DNA of 64,000 nucleotides from contig CAYPNF010000001.1 of NCBI GenBank assembly GCA_964411985.1, positions 186,001 through 250,000 on the forward strand, read 5' to 3'. Position 1 is the first letter of the stretch. Every line of letters begins with the position of its first letter. Source of the DNA: CAYPNF01 sp964411985. Lineage in GTDB: Bacteria > Verrucomicrobiota > Verrucomicrobiia > Limisphaerales > J093. Shown in pieces: positions 1-8,790 of this stretch. The position numbers were made by a program, and so were the translations under genes. The notes beneath the pieces were generated by a model, which saw nothing but the letters and a program-made list of their open reading frames with translations, did not search any database and had not been told where the DNA came from.

Positions 1-1663
1 CGTTGGAGGTCTCGATCGTGACTTTGCCCACACCCTCAATGGCATCACGCGCGTTGACGCACAGGTTGGCCAGCACCTGGTTGAGCTGGCTGGGGTCCAT
101 CTTCACCCGCCAGAGGTTCGCCCCCGGCAGCCAGGAAAGATCAATGTCCTCGCCGATCAACCGCCGAAGCATCTTGAGCATGCCTTCCACCGTAGCGTTC
201 AGATCCAGCACCTCCGGTGCTATGGTCTGCTTGCGGGCAAAGGCCAGCAACTGCCGCGTCAAATCCGCGGACCGGTGGGCAGATTTCTCGATCTCCACCA
301 GGCTCTCCCGCACCGGGCTGTCCGAGGGAAGGTCCTGCAAAGCCAGGTCCACGTTGCCAAGGATGGCCTGCAGCATGTTGTTGAAATCGTGCGCCACACC
401 CCCGGCCAGGCGTCCCACCGATTCCATCTTTTGCGCATGCGTCAGCTGCGCTTGCAGTTTCTCCTTTTCCACCTCCGCGCGTTTGCGTTCGGTGATGTCG
501 GTGAACATAGCAAAGGAGCCGAGAAAACGTCCGTGTTCGTCCAGTCGCGGGGTGGCGGAGACACTCATCCAACGCCACTCGCCGTTGGCGTGGCGATAGC
601 GGCGCTCAAAATGACCAGGCTGGCCCTGTATCCGGGCGGCAAATTCGGCGGCATGGTGAGTGACATCCTCCGGTCGCAGGAACTCCACCAGCGGCCGCCC
701 CATCATCTCCTCCGCCCGGTAGCCCAGGATCTGCTCGATCCGCTGGTTGACGAAGGAAGTGCGCGACTCGGCATCAATGCACCAGATGCCTTCATGCGCC
801 GTTTCCACGATCTGACGGTAGCGTTCTTCGCTTGCCGCCAGGCTCTCATCAGCCGTTCTGCGTTTCGCGATTTCGCTCCGCAAATCAAGCAGCATCTTAT
901 TGAACGATTCAGCCAAGACTCCAAGTTCGTCACGACAGCCGGAGGTTGCGCTTATCTTAGCAGTATCCAAATTATCAAAAGTCACGCGTTGAACCGCATT
1001 CGTCAGCTCCGCGAGCGGCTTTTTCAGGACACGAACAAATACCAGATTGAAAATCACCCACAGCAAAACGATTTCAACGACCGTCTTAACCACCAGCATC
1101 AAGTAGCTCGCCTTGACCCGGTCAAAGACGACAGAAGAACTCGAATAGAGTGTCGCCCACCCCAAAACCCGCGGCTGCTGATCAACGGTATGAGTGATCG
1201 GGAAATCGGCCTCGAACAATTCGAACCTATAGGTCTCCCCATGATGAACCTGTTCGTCCTTGGGGTCGACTCCTTGCAGATGAACATGCATGCCCGTCTC
1301 CCCTTTGCTGTTTTCAGTGTTCACAATACCATGCAGGGCAAGGGTCTTTTCGCTCTTATTGGTAATCTTTTCGGTCTTATCGGTAATTCTCATCCCGACT
1401 ATAACCGGCAGCTCGACAATCCCCTCGACCGTGGAACGCAGCGCATTCTCGTCGAGATGCCACATCTCCCCAGCCAAGACATGCTCAAACGAAGTTTGAA
1501 TATTCACAAACTCCTTACGGATACTACTCTCCTGATAACGATACTCGACAACCATCTCCCCAATCATCAAGCAAACGACGACCACGAGGTAGAATCCGAA
1601 AACAACCCGAAGCAATCGCGTCGCCATCGAACAATCGATTATTTTGTGCGACTCACTTTTCAT
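1..1663 (-). CDS. PAS-domain sensor histidine kinase, C-terminus beyond window edge
   Basis: Membrane-bound sensor kinase; 554 codons are present and the frame stays open to base 1, so the ATPase end is missing. I translated the frame by hand and found no stop. It shows one membrane helix near residues 17-35, a periplasmic region to about 195, a second helix, a HAMP-like linker, a PAS domain (about 290-405) ending in DITERKRAE, and the H-box GGVAHDFNN with the phospho-acceptor His at residue 425. The N-box (NLCVNARDAI) follows near the edge. The ATG start is preceded by GGAGGGG, a strong ribosome site, and overlaps the upstream binding-protein gene by 11 bp. Translational coupling suggests the binding protein feeds this kinase. 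Any receiver domain or partner regulator would lie outside the window. Confidence 0.9.
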   Translation of the reverse strand, partial: MKSESHKIIDCSMATRLLRVVFGFYLVVVVCLMIGEMVVEYRYQESSIRKEFVNIQTSFEHVLAGEMWHLDENALRSTVEGIVELPVIVGMRITDKTEKITNKSEKTLALHGIVNTENSKGETGMHVHLQGVDPKDEQVHHGETYRFELFEADFPITHTVDQQPRVLGWATLYSSSSVVFDRVKASYLMLVVKTVVEIVLLWVIFNLVFVRVLKKPLAELTNAVQRVTFDNLDTAKISATSGCRDELGVLAESFNKMLLDLRSEIAKRRTADESLAASEERYRQIVETAHEGIWCIDAESRTSFVNQRIEQILGYRAEEMMGRPLVEFLRPEDVTHHAAEFAARIQGQPGHFERRYRHANGEWRWMSVSATPRLDEHGRFLGSFAMFTDITERKRAEVEKEKLQAQLTHAQKMESVGRLAGGVAHDFNNMLQAILGNVDLALQDLPSDSPVRESLVEIEKSAHRSADLTRQLLAFARKQTIAPEVLDLNATVEGMLKMLRRLIGEDIDLSWLPGANLWRVKMDPSQLNQVLANLCVNARDAIEGVGKVTIETSN

Positions 1664-2960
1664 CAGAACGCCCCTCCAAAGCTATTCCCCGCGTGGCTTC
1701 GTCCCATAGGAGCTTCAGCCCATTGCGGTCCCGCCGGGAATAGGTCTTTTGCAGAATTCGATTCTTTTCGGGGAGATTCGGGCCTCCGAGTCTAAGCCGA
1801 CTCGTCTCTTCGGGAGTGAGGAGATCGACCACATTTGTGATCGTCGGTGTGAGAGACATGTGGCGCAGGATGTGTCCCACCTGAAAGTCCGTGGTAAGCA
1901 GTTCATTAATGTATTCTTCCGCTACTTCTCGTAAGAACTTGTTGTCCTTTAAGGCCCAAGTTATTGCATAGTTGTCAACCCAGCACATCGTTCCCTCAGC
2001 GGGTTCCGCAATTTTCCAAAGTTCTCCTCGCGCCTTAAGCGGCCCCAAAGAATCGCCCCAGGAAACCGCCAGCGGCCGGCCGGCCAAGTTCTCCGGCTTA
2101 TCCACTCCAACCCAGAACGAGTGCGCATTCACCGCGAGCGCGCGCAGCTTCTCTTTGAATTTCGGATTGTTCAACGCATCGTAGCTGCCGATGCTTTCGC
2201 GCGGATAGTCTAAGGCCAGCGCCGTAATGTTCACATTATACAGAAACTCGTGGGCCCCGAGAACATACTGTCCCTTGAACCGGGAATCCCAGAAGATCTT
2301 CCAGCTTTTCGGCTCATTTTCCATCAGAGCCGTATTGTAAGCCAACCCATAGGGACCCTGGCTAACCGGAACCGCGTAGACTTCCCCCCTGCTCAACAAA
2401 TAGTTGTTCGTCTTCAGGGCCGGGATTACGTGCTGAAAATTGGGAATATGGTCAAGGTTGAGCGGCAGCAGAAGCCCGTTTTGGATGTATTTGAAGCGCT
2501 CATCTTTATACTCATGATGCGTCATCATAACAACGTCCACAGCCCTATCTCGAATCGCATCATAGAAATACTCACCCCCCTTGACGTAGCTGACTTTCAG
2601 TTTCACCGAGCGCCCATGACGGTCGCTGATCTGTTTCTCACACCTCTCAATCCAGGCGTCCGGGGCGTGTCCCTCCCAAATCAGCAACCGCAACAAATCA
2701 GGCGCTGCGTCAAAGGACTCGACCCTCAAGGAGTCGGGTTTGTCTTGAAAGACCTTCGCCACTGACGCGGCAGGCGAGCCGCCAGAGGGCTCCGCCGCCG
2801 CGAGAACTCCGTTGCACGCAACCCAGTCCCAAGCGGCCAGGAGTACCAGGCAGGATTGGATCAGCAGTCTCCACGCCACCACCCCGGGGCAGCCGGGAGG
2901 CCGCCCTTCCAACCCGGCGGACGAAAGGTCGAGGTTTCGGTAGCGAGTGGTGGAAATCAT
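1653..2960 (-). CDS. Extracellular solute-binding protein, PotD/spermidine-putrescine type
   Basis: 435 residues with a hydrophobic N-terminal stretch (about 29-55) that fits a signal peptide ending near AAAEPSGG. The body resembles type 2 periplasmic binding proteins of the polyamine/iron class: an alternating alpha/beta pattern, SQGPYGLAYNTALM, a W-aromatic cage region with SFWVGVDKP and WVDNYAI, and a conserved LTTDFQVGHI end. Such proteins normally deliver ligand to an ABC permease, but no permease or ATPase gene is nearby. Its stop lies inside the start of the downstream kinase, which suggests a sensing role. Ligand unknown. No ribosome site is evident before the ATG at 2960, and an internal GTG closer to the signal peptide is possible. 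Confidence 0.8.
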   Translation of the reverse strand: MISTTRYRNLDLSSAGLEGRPPGCPGVVAWRLLIQSCLVLLAAWDWVACNGVLAAAEPSGGSPAASVAKVFQDKPDSLRVESFDAAPDLLRLLIWEGHAPDAWIERCEKQISDRHGRSVKLKVSYVKGGEYFYDAIRDRAVDVVMMTHHEYKDERFKYIQNGLLLPLNLDHIPNFQHVIPALKTNNYLLSRGEVYAVPVSQGPYGLAYNTALMENEPKSWKIFWDSRFKGQYVLGAHEFLYNVNITALALDYPRESIGSYDALNNPKFKEKLRALAVNAHSFWVGVDKPENLAGRPLAVSWGDSLGPLKARGELWKIAEPAEGTMCWVDNYAITWALKDNKFLREVAEEYINELLTTDFQVGHILRHMSLTPTITNVVDLLTPEETSRLRLGGPNLPEKNRILQKTYSRRDRNGLKLLWDEATRGIALEGRSDEK

Positions 2961-2983
2961 GGTTAGCTCGATGACTCCCGGTG

Positions 2984-3133
2984 TCCTTCCAACACTTCGC
3001 AGGGTCTGTCGGCCAGGGCTTGAATGGTGAAAGACCTCAGCAAAAAGCTCACCCCTGCGTCCACCACACCTTGGTGGGTGAACACATCGACAGTGCAGCC
3101 CAACGTGAACAAGCTTCGCAAATCGGGATGGCC
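2984..3133 (-). pseudogene. Remnant of a response-regulator receiver domain (hybrid kinase C-terminus)
   Basis: Minus-strand translation over about 50 codons keeps the tail of a hybrid-kinase receiver domain: HPDLRSLFTLG, then THQGVVDAGVSFL, SFTIQALA and EVLEG. These correspond to the usual RPDLKVLFMSGYTDD, HHGVLDxGVxFLxKPFT and LxxKVREVLD segments. The phospho-acceptor aspartate half is absent, and the diagnostic Tyr and Lys of the GYTDD and KPF motifs have become Cys and Arg/Ser. No matching upstream kinase remains. The frame happens to be open over 96 codons, but I regard it as a decayed fragment. It stops about 20 bp before the binding-protein gene. Confidence 0.5.
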
Positions 3134-3482
3134 AACCCGAAGCGGCTCGGTCTGTTCCTTCCCATTAATCATACGGACTAATTCTGGAGCGGCGGCATCA
3201 TGTCCGAACGGAGGGGGGTGTTCAAGGTGAAACCGGCACGGATTTGGGGCCATCCCATAGGATGTCGCGTATGAATGTGAATGGATACGCGTGGGTGAAG
3301 TCGATACCGTCCGTGGAGCGGATGCCGCTCCGGGGAAACACCGAGTGGGCGAGAAACGCCCCGTTGAAATACCGGAGGGATATGAACCGCGCCGAGGATA
3401 GCCTCGTCTGCCGTTTCGCTTACCTACGCCAAGAGCTCAGTGGGCAGGCCGACTGGGCAAGTCGGTAAGGCATCTGGCCACT
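3134..3482. other. Non-coding stretch between receiver remnant and phosphatase gene
   Basis: No frame here has a recognisable protein family or a good start. Short open frames exist on both strands but lack conserved motifs. It may be further decayed sequence linked to the adjacent receiver-domain remnant. No convincing terminator was seen downstream of the phosphatase gene. Confidence 0.4.
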
Positions 3483-4655
3483 CTACCGTCGCAGCATCTT
3501 TACCGTCGCTCGAACTGCGTTGGGTATCGGTTGGAGGAGCGCGGGGAGCGCTTCGAGGTCGGTCACGAAGCCAGGCTTGCCGTTGGTCAAGGTAGGCTGA
3601 GTCAACCAGCTGCCACCCGGCACGCGCTTGATGAGATCGCGGGTCCCGAGCAGGTACTTCGGTTTGTCCAGTCGGGCGATCCAGAGGCGGTGTTCCGCAA
3701 AGGAGAGCATGGCGTGGTCCCCGGGGCTGTCGCCCGCGCAAAGGTAGGGCCGGCGCCCCAGGAGATCCCAGAGACAGGCGACCTTGCCCGAATAAGTCGG
3801 GACCGGGAAGTGGAGTTTTCCAGTCAGAGTCAACTTCTCCAGGCTGGCTTCCTCCATGGCCGCATAGGCAGGATCTTCAGCAACCAAGAGAGGGTCCTTC
3901 CAAAGGCGTTCCTCTGAATCCTTGAGGAGTAGGGAGACGCCCACTACCTTGGAGGAGGCGAGTCCCTTGCGAATCCCGTACTTACGGAGGAGTGGATTCA
4001 GCCCGTTCAAAACCATCCAACGAACGCTCCAAACGTTGCTCGCCGAAACAATCCAGACGTCGAATCGGCCACGCAGCAAGAGGGCAATCAGTTCCACCAT
4101 CTCCGGATAGAAGTAGGGCGCTGGATAAGCCGTTCGTCCTGGAGTGACCTCGATCATCTTCCGCACGCCGGGTTCAGACGACTGGAATGCGATTTCGGTG
4201 GCGCGAACCACTTCCGACACCTTGAGCCCCTGCATCGCTTCCGCAGCCCACACGTAACCGTTGGCCAGCGGAGTGGGATCCGCCTTGCGATGCGTGGTAG
4301 GAGAGAGGAACAGTTCGTAGTACTCGGTGGCGTCAATGCAGTCGCCTGCACGAACGACACCGCCGTCCGACTTTCGGAATGCTGGACTGACGCCCTCGGA
4401 CAAGGCATCGGCTCGGAGCATCCTATCCCGGGCAAGCACCGCCAAAGTGGCTTCGCCAATGTCTCCGCAGACGAGGGTGTTATCAAAATCGAACACCGCC
4501 GGCAAACCCTGCCCGGCACCTTTGCGGATGAGGCTGAGGAGGCTGGCTCGCACGGCCGGAGTCCACCCCGGCTCGCGCAGAGTCAGCTCCGAGGGTGAGC
4601 CCTTCGCGCTGGTTTGTTTTTTTCGCACGCCGGATTTGATGACGGGTCTTTTCAT
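3483..4655 (-). CDS. HAD-superfamily phosphatase, phosphocholine/phosphoethanolamine phosphatase-like
   Basis: About 390 residues with all HAD motifs: motif I DFDNT (nucleophile Asp56, acid/base Asp58), motif II VSASN (about 204-207), the conserved Lys291 in YSGK, and motif III/IV GDSPGD (308-313). The SN pair of motif II and the cap of about 140 residues between motifs I and II recall PchP-type phosphorylcholine phosphatases. Unlike secreted PchP there is no signal peptide, so it should act in the cytoplasm. The ATG at 4655 begins one base after the MFS stop; a GTG at 4667 is an alternative. It is the last gene of the six-gene operon, directly after an organophosphate-type carrier, which suggests it dephosphorylates the imported compound. 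The substrate is inferred. Confidence 0.75.
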   Translation of the reverse strand: MKRPVIKSGVRKKQTSAKGSPSELTLREPGWTPAVRASLLSLIRKGAGQGLPAVFDFDNTLVCGDIGEATLAVLARDRMLRADALSEGVSPAFRKSDGGVVRAGDCIDATEYYELFLSPTTHRKADPTPLANGYVWAAEAMQGLKVSEVVRATEIAFQSSEPGVRKMIEVTPGRTAYPAPYFYPEMVELIALLLRGRFDVWIVSASNVWSVRWMVLNGLNPLLRKYGIRKGLASSKVVGVSLLLKDSEERLWKDPLLVAEDPAYAAMEEASLEKLTLTGKLHFPVPTYSGKVACLWDLLGRRPYLCAGDSPGDHAMLSFAEHRLWIARLDKPKYLLGTRDLIKRVPGGSWLTQPTLTNGKPGFVTDLEALPALLQPIPNAVRATVKMLRR

Positions 4656-4656
4656 G

Positions 4657-5967
4657 CTATTTCGCACCTTTGGGTTTGGCGTTCCAAAGACTTACCATCA
4701 TCAGTGCCGGCACCAACGAGAGGCCAGCCAACACGTAGAAGATGAGGTTCCAGTCCCCTTTGGCCATGTCCTTAAGGTAGCCGATTCCCGCACCAGAGAA
4801 GATTGACCCCATCGCTCCGAGGCACATGGTAAGGCCAGTAGCAATGGAAGCAGCGCGCGGATGGCTCAGGTCTACAGTGGCAGCGCCGCTCATGAGCACG
4901 TCCGGTCCATAGATCATGAAACCGGCCAAGCCCAGGACGGCGGTGGCAAGGATCACTTCCCCTCGCGGGATGAAGGTGAACAGGACACAGACGACGGATA
5001 GCCCCAGCATCATGATGACACAAACCGGAGCCCGGCGTTTTCCGAAAAGATGGTCGGAAGCCCACCCTGCGGACACGGCACCCAGCGCTCCTACCAGCGG
5101 GATCGCCACGGCGGCGATGGCACTGCCTTTGATGGGGCGGCCATGGAAATCTGCCATGTACTGTACCGTCCAGTTCATGAAACTGTAGCGTACCGAGTTC
5201 ATGCAAAAGAACCCCAGCGCCAACACCCAGAGCACTCGATTCGATAGAGTCAGCCGCACAATCGCCCAAGTGGAGTCCCAACCTTGTCCCTGCTCGATCT
5301 CGGCGTGGGCCTTGGCCTCGGCTTTCCCTGAGGCGTGGGCTACGTCATCCCGCACCGGCGCAAATCCAGCCTCTTCGGGCGAGTTCTTCAGAAAGAGGGC
5401 GAACACCACAATCATGGGAATCAGCACGAGACTTGGTACCAGAAACGCCGCGCGCCAACCGATGGAATCGACCAGCATGCCCGCCAGTAGCCACGAAAGA
5501 ACATTGCCCACCGTGTAACAAGTCGAGAGGAGTCCGATTACGGTCCCCCTTCGCTCAGAGGTATTCCAATTGGAGATGGTGCCCACCATCAGCGACCAAC
5601 CGGCGGATTGACCGATTCCATTCACAGCCCAGAGCGCCAGCATGACGGTGAGCGATGAACTGAACGAGAACAGAAAGTTCGTGAGAGCAGCGATGCAGAG
5701 AGCCCCGGTCATCATGATGCGGGTGCCATAGCGCTGGCCGAGGGTGCCGTTCACAATCTGGCCAATGGCATAGAACACCGCGTAGACGGAGGGAATCGCC
5801 CCGACTTGAGTGCTCGTCCAGGTGGGAAATTCTTTCAGAATGGCGGGTTGCGCCACCGCGAAGTTCACCCGACATAAATAATAGGAGGCGTACGCTCCCC
5901 AGAGGAGCCAAAAGACCCGGAGCTGCCAGGTTCGCAGCTGCTCAGGAGAGGCGGAGGCAAGAGGCAT
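4657..5967 (-). CDS. MFS transporter of the organophosphate:phosphate antiporter type (GlpT/UhpT/UhpC-like)
   Basis: 436 residues, about twelve membrane helices, length typical of the family. The first helix region carries YYLCRVNF, the aromatic-Cys-Arg-x-Asn-Phe signature of the OPA family. QRYGTR follows in the loop between helices 2 and 3, and the central loop is charged, with HASGKAEAKAH. OPA carriers exchange phosphate monoesters (glycerol-3-phosphate, hexose phosphates) for inorganic phosphate; UhpC-type members act as sensors instead. The gene follows the glutamine-synthetase-like gene by 14 bp and abuts the HAD phosphatase, so uptake of a phosphorylated substrate followed by dephosphorylation is the natural reading. 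Confidence 0.85.
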   Translation of the reverse strand: MPLASASPEQLRTWQLRVFWLLWGAYASYYLCRVNFAVAQPAILKEFPTWTSTQVGAIPSVYAVFYAIGQIVNGTLGQRYGTRIMMTGALCIAALTNFLFSFSSSLTVMLALWAVNGIGQSAGWSLMVGTISNWNTSERRGTVIGLLSTCYTVGNVLSWLLAGMLVDSIGWRAAFLVPSLVLIPMIVVFALFLKNSPEEAGFAPVRDDVAHASGKAEAKAHAEIEQGQGWDSTWAIVRLTLSNRVLWVLALGFFCMNSVRYSFMNWTVQYMADFHGRPIKGSAIAAVAIPLVGALGAVSAGWASDHLFGKRRAPVCVIMMLGLSVVCVLFTFIPRGEVILATAVLGLAGFMIYGPDVLMSGAATVDLSHPRAASIATGLTMCLGAMGSIFSGAGIGYLKDMAKGDWNLIFYVLAGLSLVPALMMVSLWNAKPKGAK

Positions 5968-5981
5968 AGGTGGTTGGTTGA

Positions 5982-7328
5982 TCAGATCCGTTCAAAATAA
6001 CGCGACTTTTCCCAATCGGTGACCGCGTTCCCGAAAGCTTGAACCTCCAGGCGCGCCGTATGCACGTAAAACTCCACCACTTCCTTCCCCAGCGCCGTCT
6101 TGGCAATCGCACTCCCCTCCAGCAAGTCTGCCGCCTCACGCAGGCTCGATGGAAGCGCTTTGAGTTTCGGGTCGATATAGGCATTGCCCTGATAGGGCTC
6201 ACCGCAGTCGAGTCCCTCCTCCACTCCCGCCATCCCTGCAGCCAGCATCCCCGCGAAAGCCAGGTATGGGTTGGCATCCGCCCCGGGCATTCGGTTTTCG
6301 ATGCGGAAGGATTTCCCGTGGCCGACCACCCGGAAACCAACCGTCCGGTTATCCCCCGACCACGCCATACGGGTAGGGGCCCAACTGCCACTTTGGTAGC
6401 GCTTATACGAATTCACCGTGGGCGCGTAGAGGTAGCAGAGCTCCGGTGAGTACTTCATTAAACCACCCAGAAACTGCCGGAACAGAACGGATCCTTGCTT
6501 CTTGGCGGCATCCCAGAAGAGGCTACGTCCGTCTTTCCAGAGACTAATGTGAATATGGCAGCTGCTGCCCGCATCGGCGGCCGAGTACTTGGCCATGAAA
6601 GTAGCGGACTTGCCAGATTGCTCAGCCATTTCCTTCAAGCCCTGCTTGAAGACCACGTGCATGTCGGCCATGGGCAGCAAACCGTCATAGGTGAAATTGA
6701 TCTCGTGCTGACCCCTGCCCCATTCTCCCTTGCTACATTCCACCGGCACTCGAGCCTCGATCATGCCCTTGCGGATGGTGCGCATCAGGGCTTCGTCTCT
6801 CGTGGGCTGCATCGTGTGGTAGTCGATCCGGTAGTCGCTGGAAGGCGCCAGGTCGCGGTAGCCTGCCTGGAAGGCGTTGGAATAGGTTTGGTTGAACAGG
6901 TAGAATTCCAGCTCGCTGGCGATGCAGCAGGACAACCCCTTCCTGGTGAGGAGATCCAGTTGCCGGCGCAGGACTGAACGAGGGGCTTCGGCGACGAGTT
7001 CCCCGCTGTGATGGTGAAAATCACACAACACCATGACTGCCCCCGGCTGCCAAGGGAGGAGCCGATATGTGGCAGGATCTGGGCGCATCGCGAAGTCCCC
7101 GTACCCTTTGTCCCAACTTGCCAGCCGGAAGCCGTCCATGGGATCCATCTCCATGTTGACCGTCAGGAGATAGTTGCAACCATGAGTTTCGCCTGAAGCC
7201 ACGTGCTTGAGGTAGTAGTCGGCCGCAAACCGCTTGCCCATAAGACGGCCAAGGACGTCCGGAGCCACGACCAGCACCGTATCGATCTTCCCGGACCGAA
7301 TGAGGGAGGCGAGAGTTTTGAGGTTCAT
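5982..7328 (-). CDS. Glutamine synthetase family gamma-glutamyl-amine ligase (PuuA/IpuC/GlnA4-like)
   Basis: About 448 residues with both glutamine-synthetase domains. The N-terminal beta-grasp begins LKTLASLI and contains KIDTVLVV. The catalytic domain has metal-ligand glutamates in ASELEFYLF (about 139 and 141), the GQHEINF segment, and SSCHIHISL of the nucleotide/metal site. An NRMPGADANPYLAFA segment near the C-terminus is typical of the class. Its setting between aldehyde dehydrogenase and transporter genes, with a glutamine-amidotransferase-type hydrolase in the same operon, argues for an ATP-dependent gamma-glutamyl-amine ligase rather than a nitrogen-assimilation enzyme. I chose the ATG at 7328 (MNLKTL), seven bases after the aldehyde dehydrogenase stop; an in-frame ATG at 7355 would overlap that gene. 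Confidence 0.85.
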   Translation of the reverse strand: MNLKTLASLIRSGKIDTVLVVAPDVLGRLMGKRFAADYYLKHVASGETHGCNYLLTVNMEMDPMDGFRLASWDKGYGDFAMRPDPATYRLLPWQPGAVMVLCDFHHHSGELVAEAPRSVLRRQLDLLTRKGLSCCIASELEFYLFNQTYSNAFQAGYRDLAPSSDYRIDYHTMQPTRDEALMRTIRKGMIEARVPVECSKGEWGRGQHEINFTYDGLLPMADMHVVFKQGLKEMAEQSGKSATFMAKYSAADAGSSCHIHISLWKDGRSLFWDAAKKQGSVLFRQFLGGLMKYSPELCYLYAPTVNSYKRYQSGSWAPTRMAWSGDNRTVGFRVVGHGKSFRIENRMPGADANPYLAFAGMLAAGMAGVEEGLDCGEPYQGNAYIDPKLKALPSSLREAADLLEGSAIAKTALGKEVVEFYVHTARLEVQAFGNAVTDWEKSRYFERI

Positions 7329-7335
7329 GCAGGGC

Positions 7336-8763
7336 CTAGTCGGCAACGTAAACATTCTTCAGTTCGCTGTACCCTTCCATCGCCGCCATGCCGAGGTCCC
7401 GCCCCAGGCCGCTTTGCTTGAACCCTCCAAATGGGGCTTCGACGTGCACGCTCGAATGGCTGTTCACGCTCAACACCCCGCTTTCCACGAGCCGGGCCAC
7501 GCGCAACGCTCGTTTCAGGTCGTTGGTCCACAGCGAACCGCTCAGACCATAGGGGGAAGCGTTCACTTCGCGGATCATATCCGCTTCGTTGTCAAAAGGC
7601 CGAATGCACACCACCGGCCCAAAAATCTCTTCCTGCCAACAACGATCGGTCACCTTAACCTCCAGCAGGACGGTAGGATCGTAATAGAAGCCCTTCAAAG
7701 GCGGACGGCGCCCCCCAGCCGCAATCTCGTTCCCGGCGGTCCGGGCATCGGCCACAAACCCCTCCACCACGTCGCGCTGCTGACTGGAAACCAGTGGCCC
7801 AACCTGGGTCTCGTCCCGAAGCGGATCACCCACTACCAGTTTCTCGGTGGCTTCCACGAATTTCTCCACAAAACCGTCATAGACTGACCTCTCGACAAAC
7901 ATGCGGCTACGCGCGCAGCAATCCTGGCCCGTATTGGCAAACACGCTCATGGGCGAGGTCTCCGCCGCCTTTTGCCAATCCGCGTCGGCGAACACGATGT
8001 TCGGGGACTTTCCGCCCAACTCCAGGGAGACACGTTTGATGTCCTTGGAGGCCATTCGCATGATGTGGGAGCCAATTTCGGTCGAGCCCGTAAACGAGAT
8101 CTTGCGGATGAGCGGGTGGGTCACTAGGGCATCTCCCACCTTGGATCCGGACCCCGACAATACTTGCAGCACTCCCGTAGGCAAGCCAGCTTCGTGGGCT
8201 AACTGGCCGAGCAGGAGGGCGGTGAGCGGCGAGAGCGAAGCCGGCTTCAAGATCACGCAGTTCCCGGCCGCCAGAGCCGGAGCTACCTTCCAGCTGGCGA
8301 TTGGGAAAGGGAAGTTCCAGGGGACAATCGCAGCCACGACTCCCATCGGAGTCCGAAGGGTATAGTCAAATCCACCCCTCGACACGGGGATAGTCTGGCC
8401 AAAGAAGCGAGTGACACCGCCAGCATAGTACTCGAAGATCCGTGCGCCCAATCCGATCTCATCTCGGGCGTCGCTGATGGGCTTTCCAATGTTCTGGCAT
8501 TCGAGTTGAGCCAAAGTCTCCAGGTTCTGTCGCAGGATTTTCGCTATATTGAAAAGAATCTCTGCACGCTTACCCGGGGGCAGATCGCGCCACCCGTTCT
8601 GGAAAGCGTTCTGCGCCGATTGGATGGCTCGGTCCACATCCTGGGGCTCAGCGCTGGCCACCTCCGCAAACACCTGTTCCGTGGAGGGGTTGGTCAAGGT
8701 TGATTTCTTGCCGCCCGTGGCATCGCACCACTTGCCGTCGATGAAAAGTTGGCTGGGGATCAT
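7336..8763 (-). CDS. NAD(P)-dependent aldehyde dehydrogenase
   Basis: 475 residues, full length for the superfamily. Catalytic features visible: VPWNFPF at 148-154 with the oxyanion Asn, ILKPASLSPL with the cofactor-binding Lys, the FTGSTEIG Rossmann turn, general-base Glu248 in LELGGKSPN, and the GQDCCA box with catalytic Cys282 (or the adjacent Cys283). It ends with the GGFKQSG and ELKNVYV segments typical of betaine/gamma-glutamyl-aldehyde dehydrogenases. It lies 27 bp after the iron alcohol dehydrogenase. In the operon it would oxidise the aldehyde produced by that enzyme, still gamma-glutamylated, to the acid. Substrate inferred from context only. Confidence 0.9.
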   Translation of the reverse strand: MIPSQLFIDGKWCDATGGKKSTLTNPSTEQVFAEVASAEPQDVDRAIQSAQNAFQNGWRDLPPGKRAEILFNIAKILRQNLETLAQLECQNIGKPISDARDEIGLGARIFEYYAGGVTRFFGQTIPVSRGGFDYTLRTPMGVVAAIVPWNFPFPIASWKVAPALAAGNCVILKPASLSPLTALLLGQLAHEAGLPTGVLQVLSGSGSKVGDALVTHPLIRKISFTGSTEIGSHIMRMASKDIKRVSLELGGKSPNIVFADADWQKAAETSPMSVFANTGQDCCARSRMFVERSVYDGFVEKFVEATEKLVVGDPLRDETQVGPLVSSQQRDVVEGFVADARTAGNEIAAGGRRPPLKGFYYDPTVLLEVKVTDRCWQEEIFGPVVCIRPFDNEADMIREVNASPYGLSGSLWTNDLKRALRVARLVESGVLSVNSHSSVHVEAPFGGFKQSGLGRDLGMAAMEGYSELKNVYVAD

Positions 8764-8790
8764 GGTCTAGGTTCGGATGGGTTTCAGGGG

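Noticed and set aside
275..1795. 506-codon plus-strand open frame
   Set aside because: It lies antisense to the sensor kinase and binding-protein genes, whose frames show complete domain motifs. Its translation has no family features and reflects the GC-rich third codon positions opposite.
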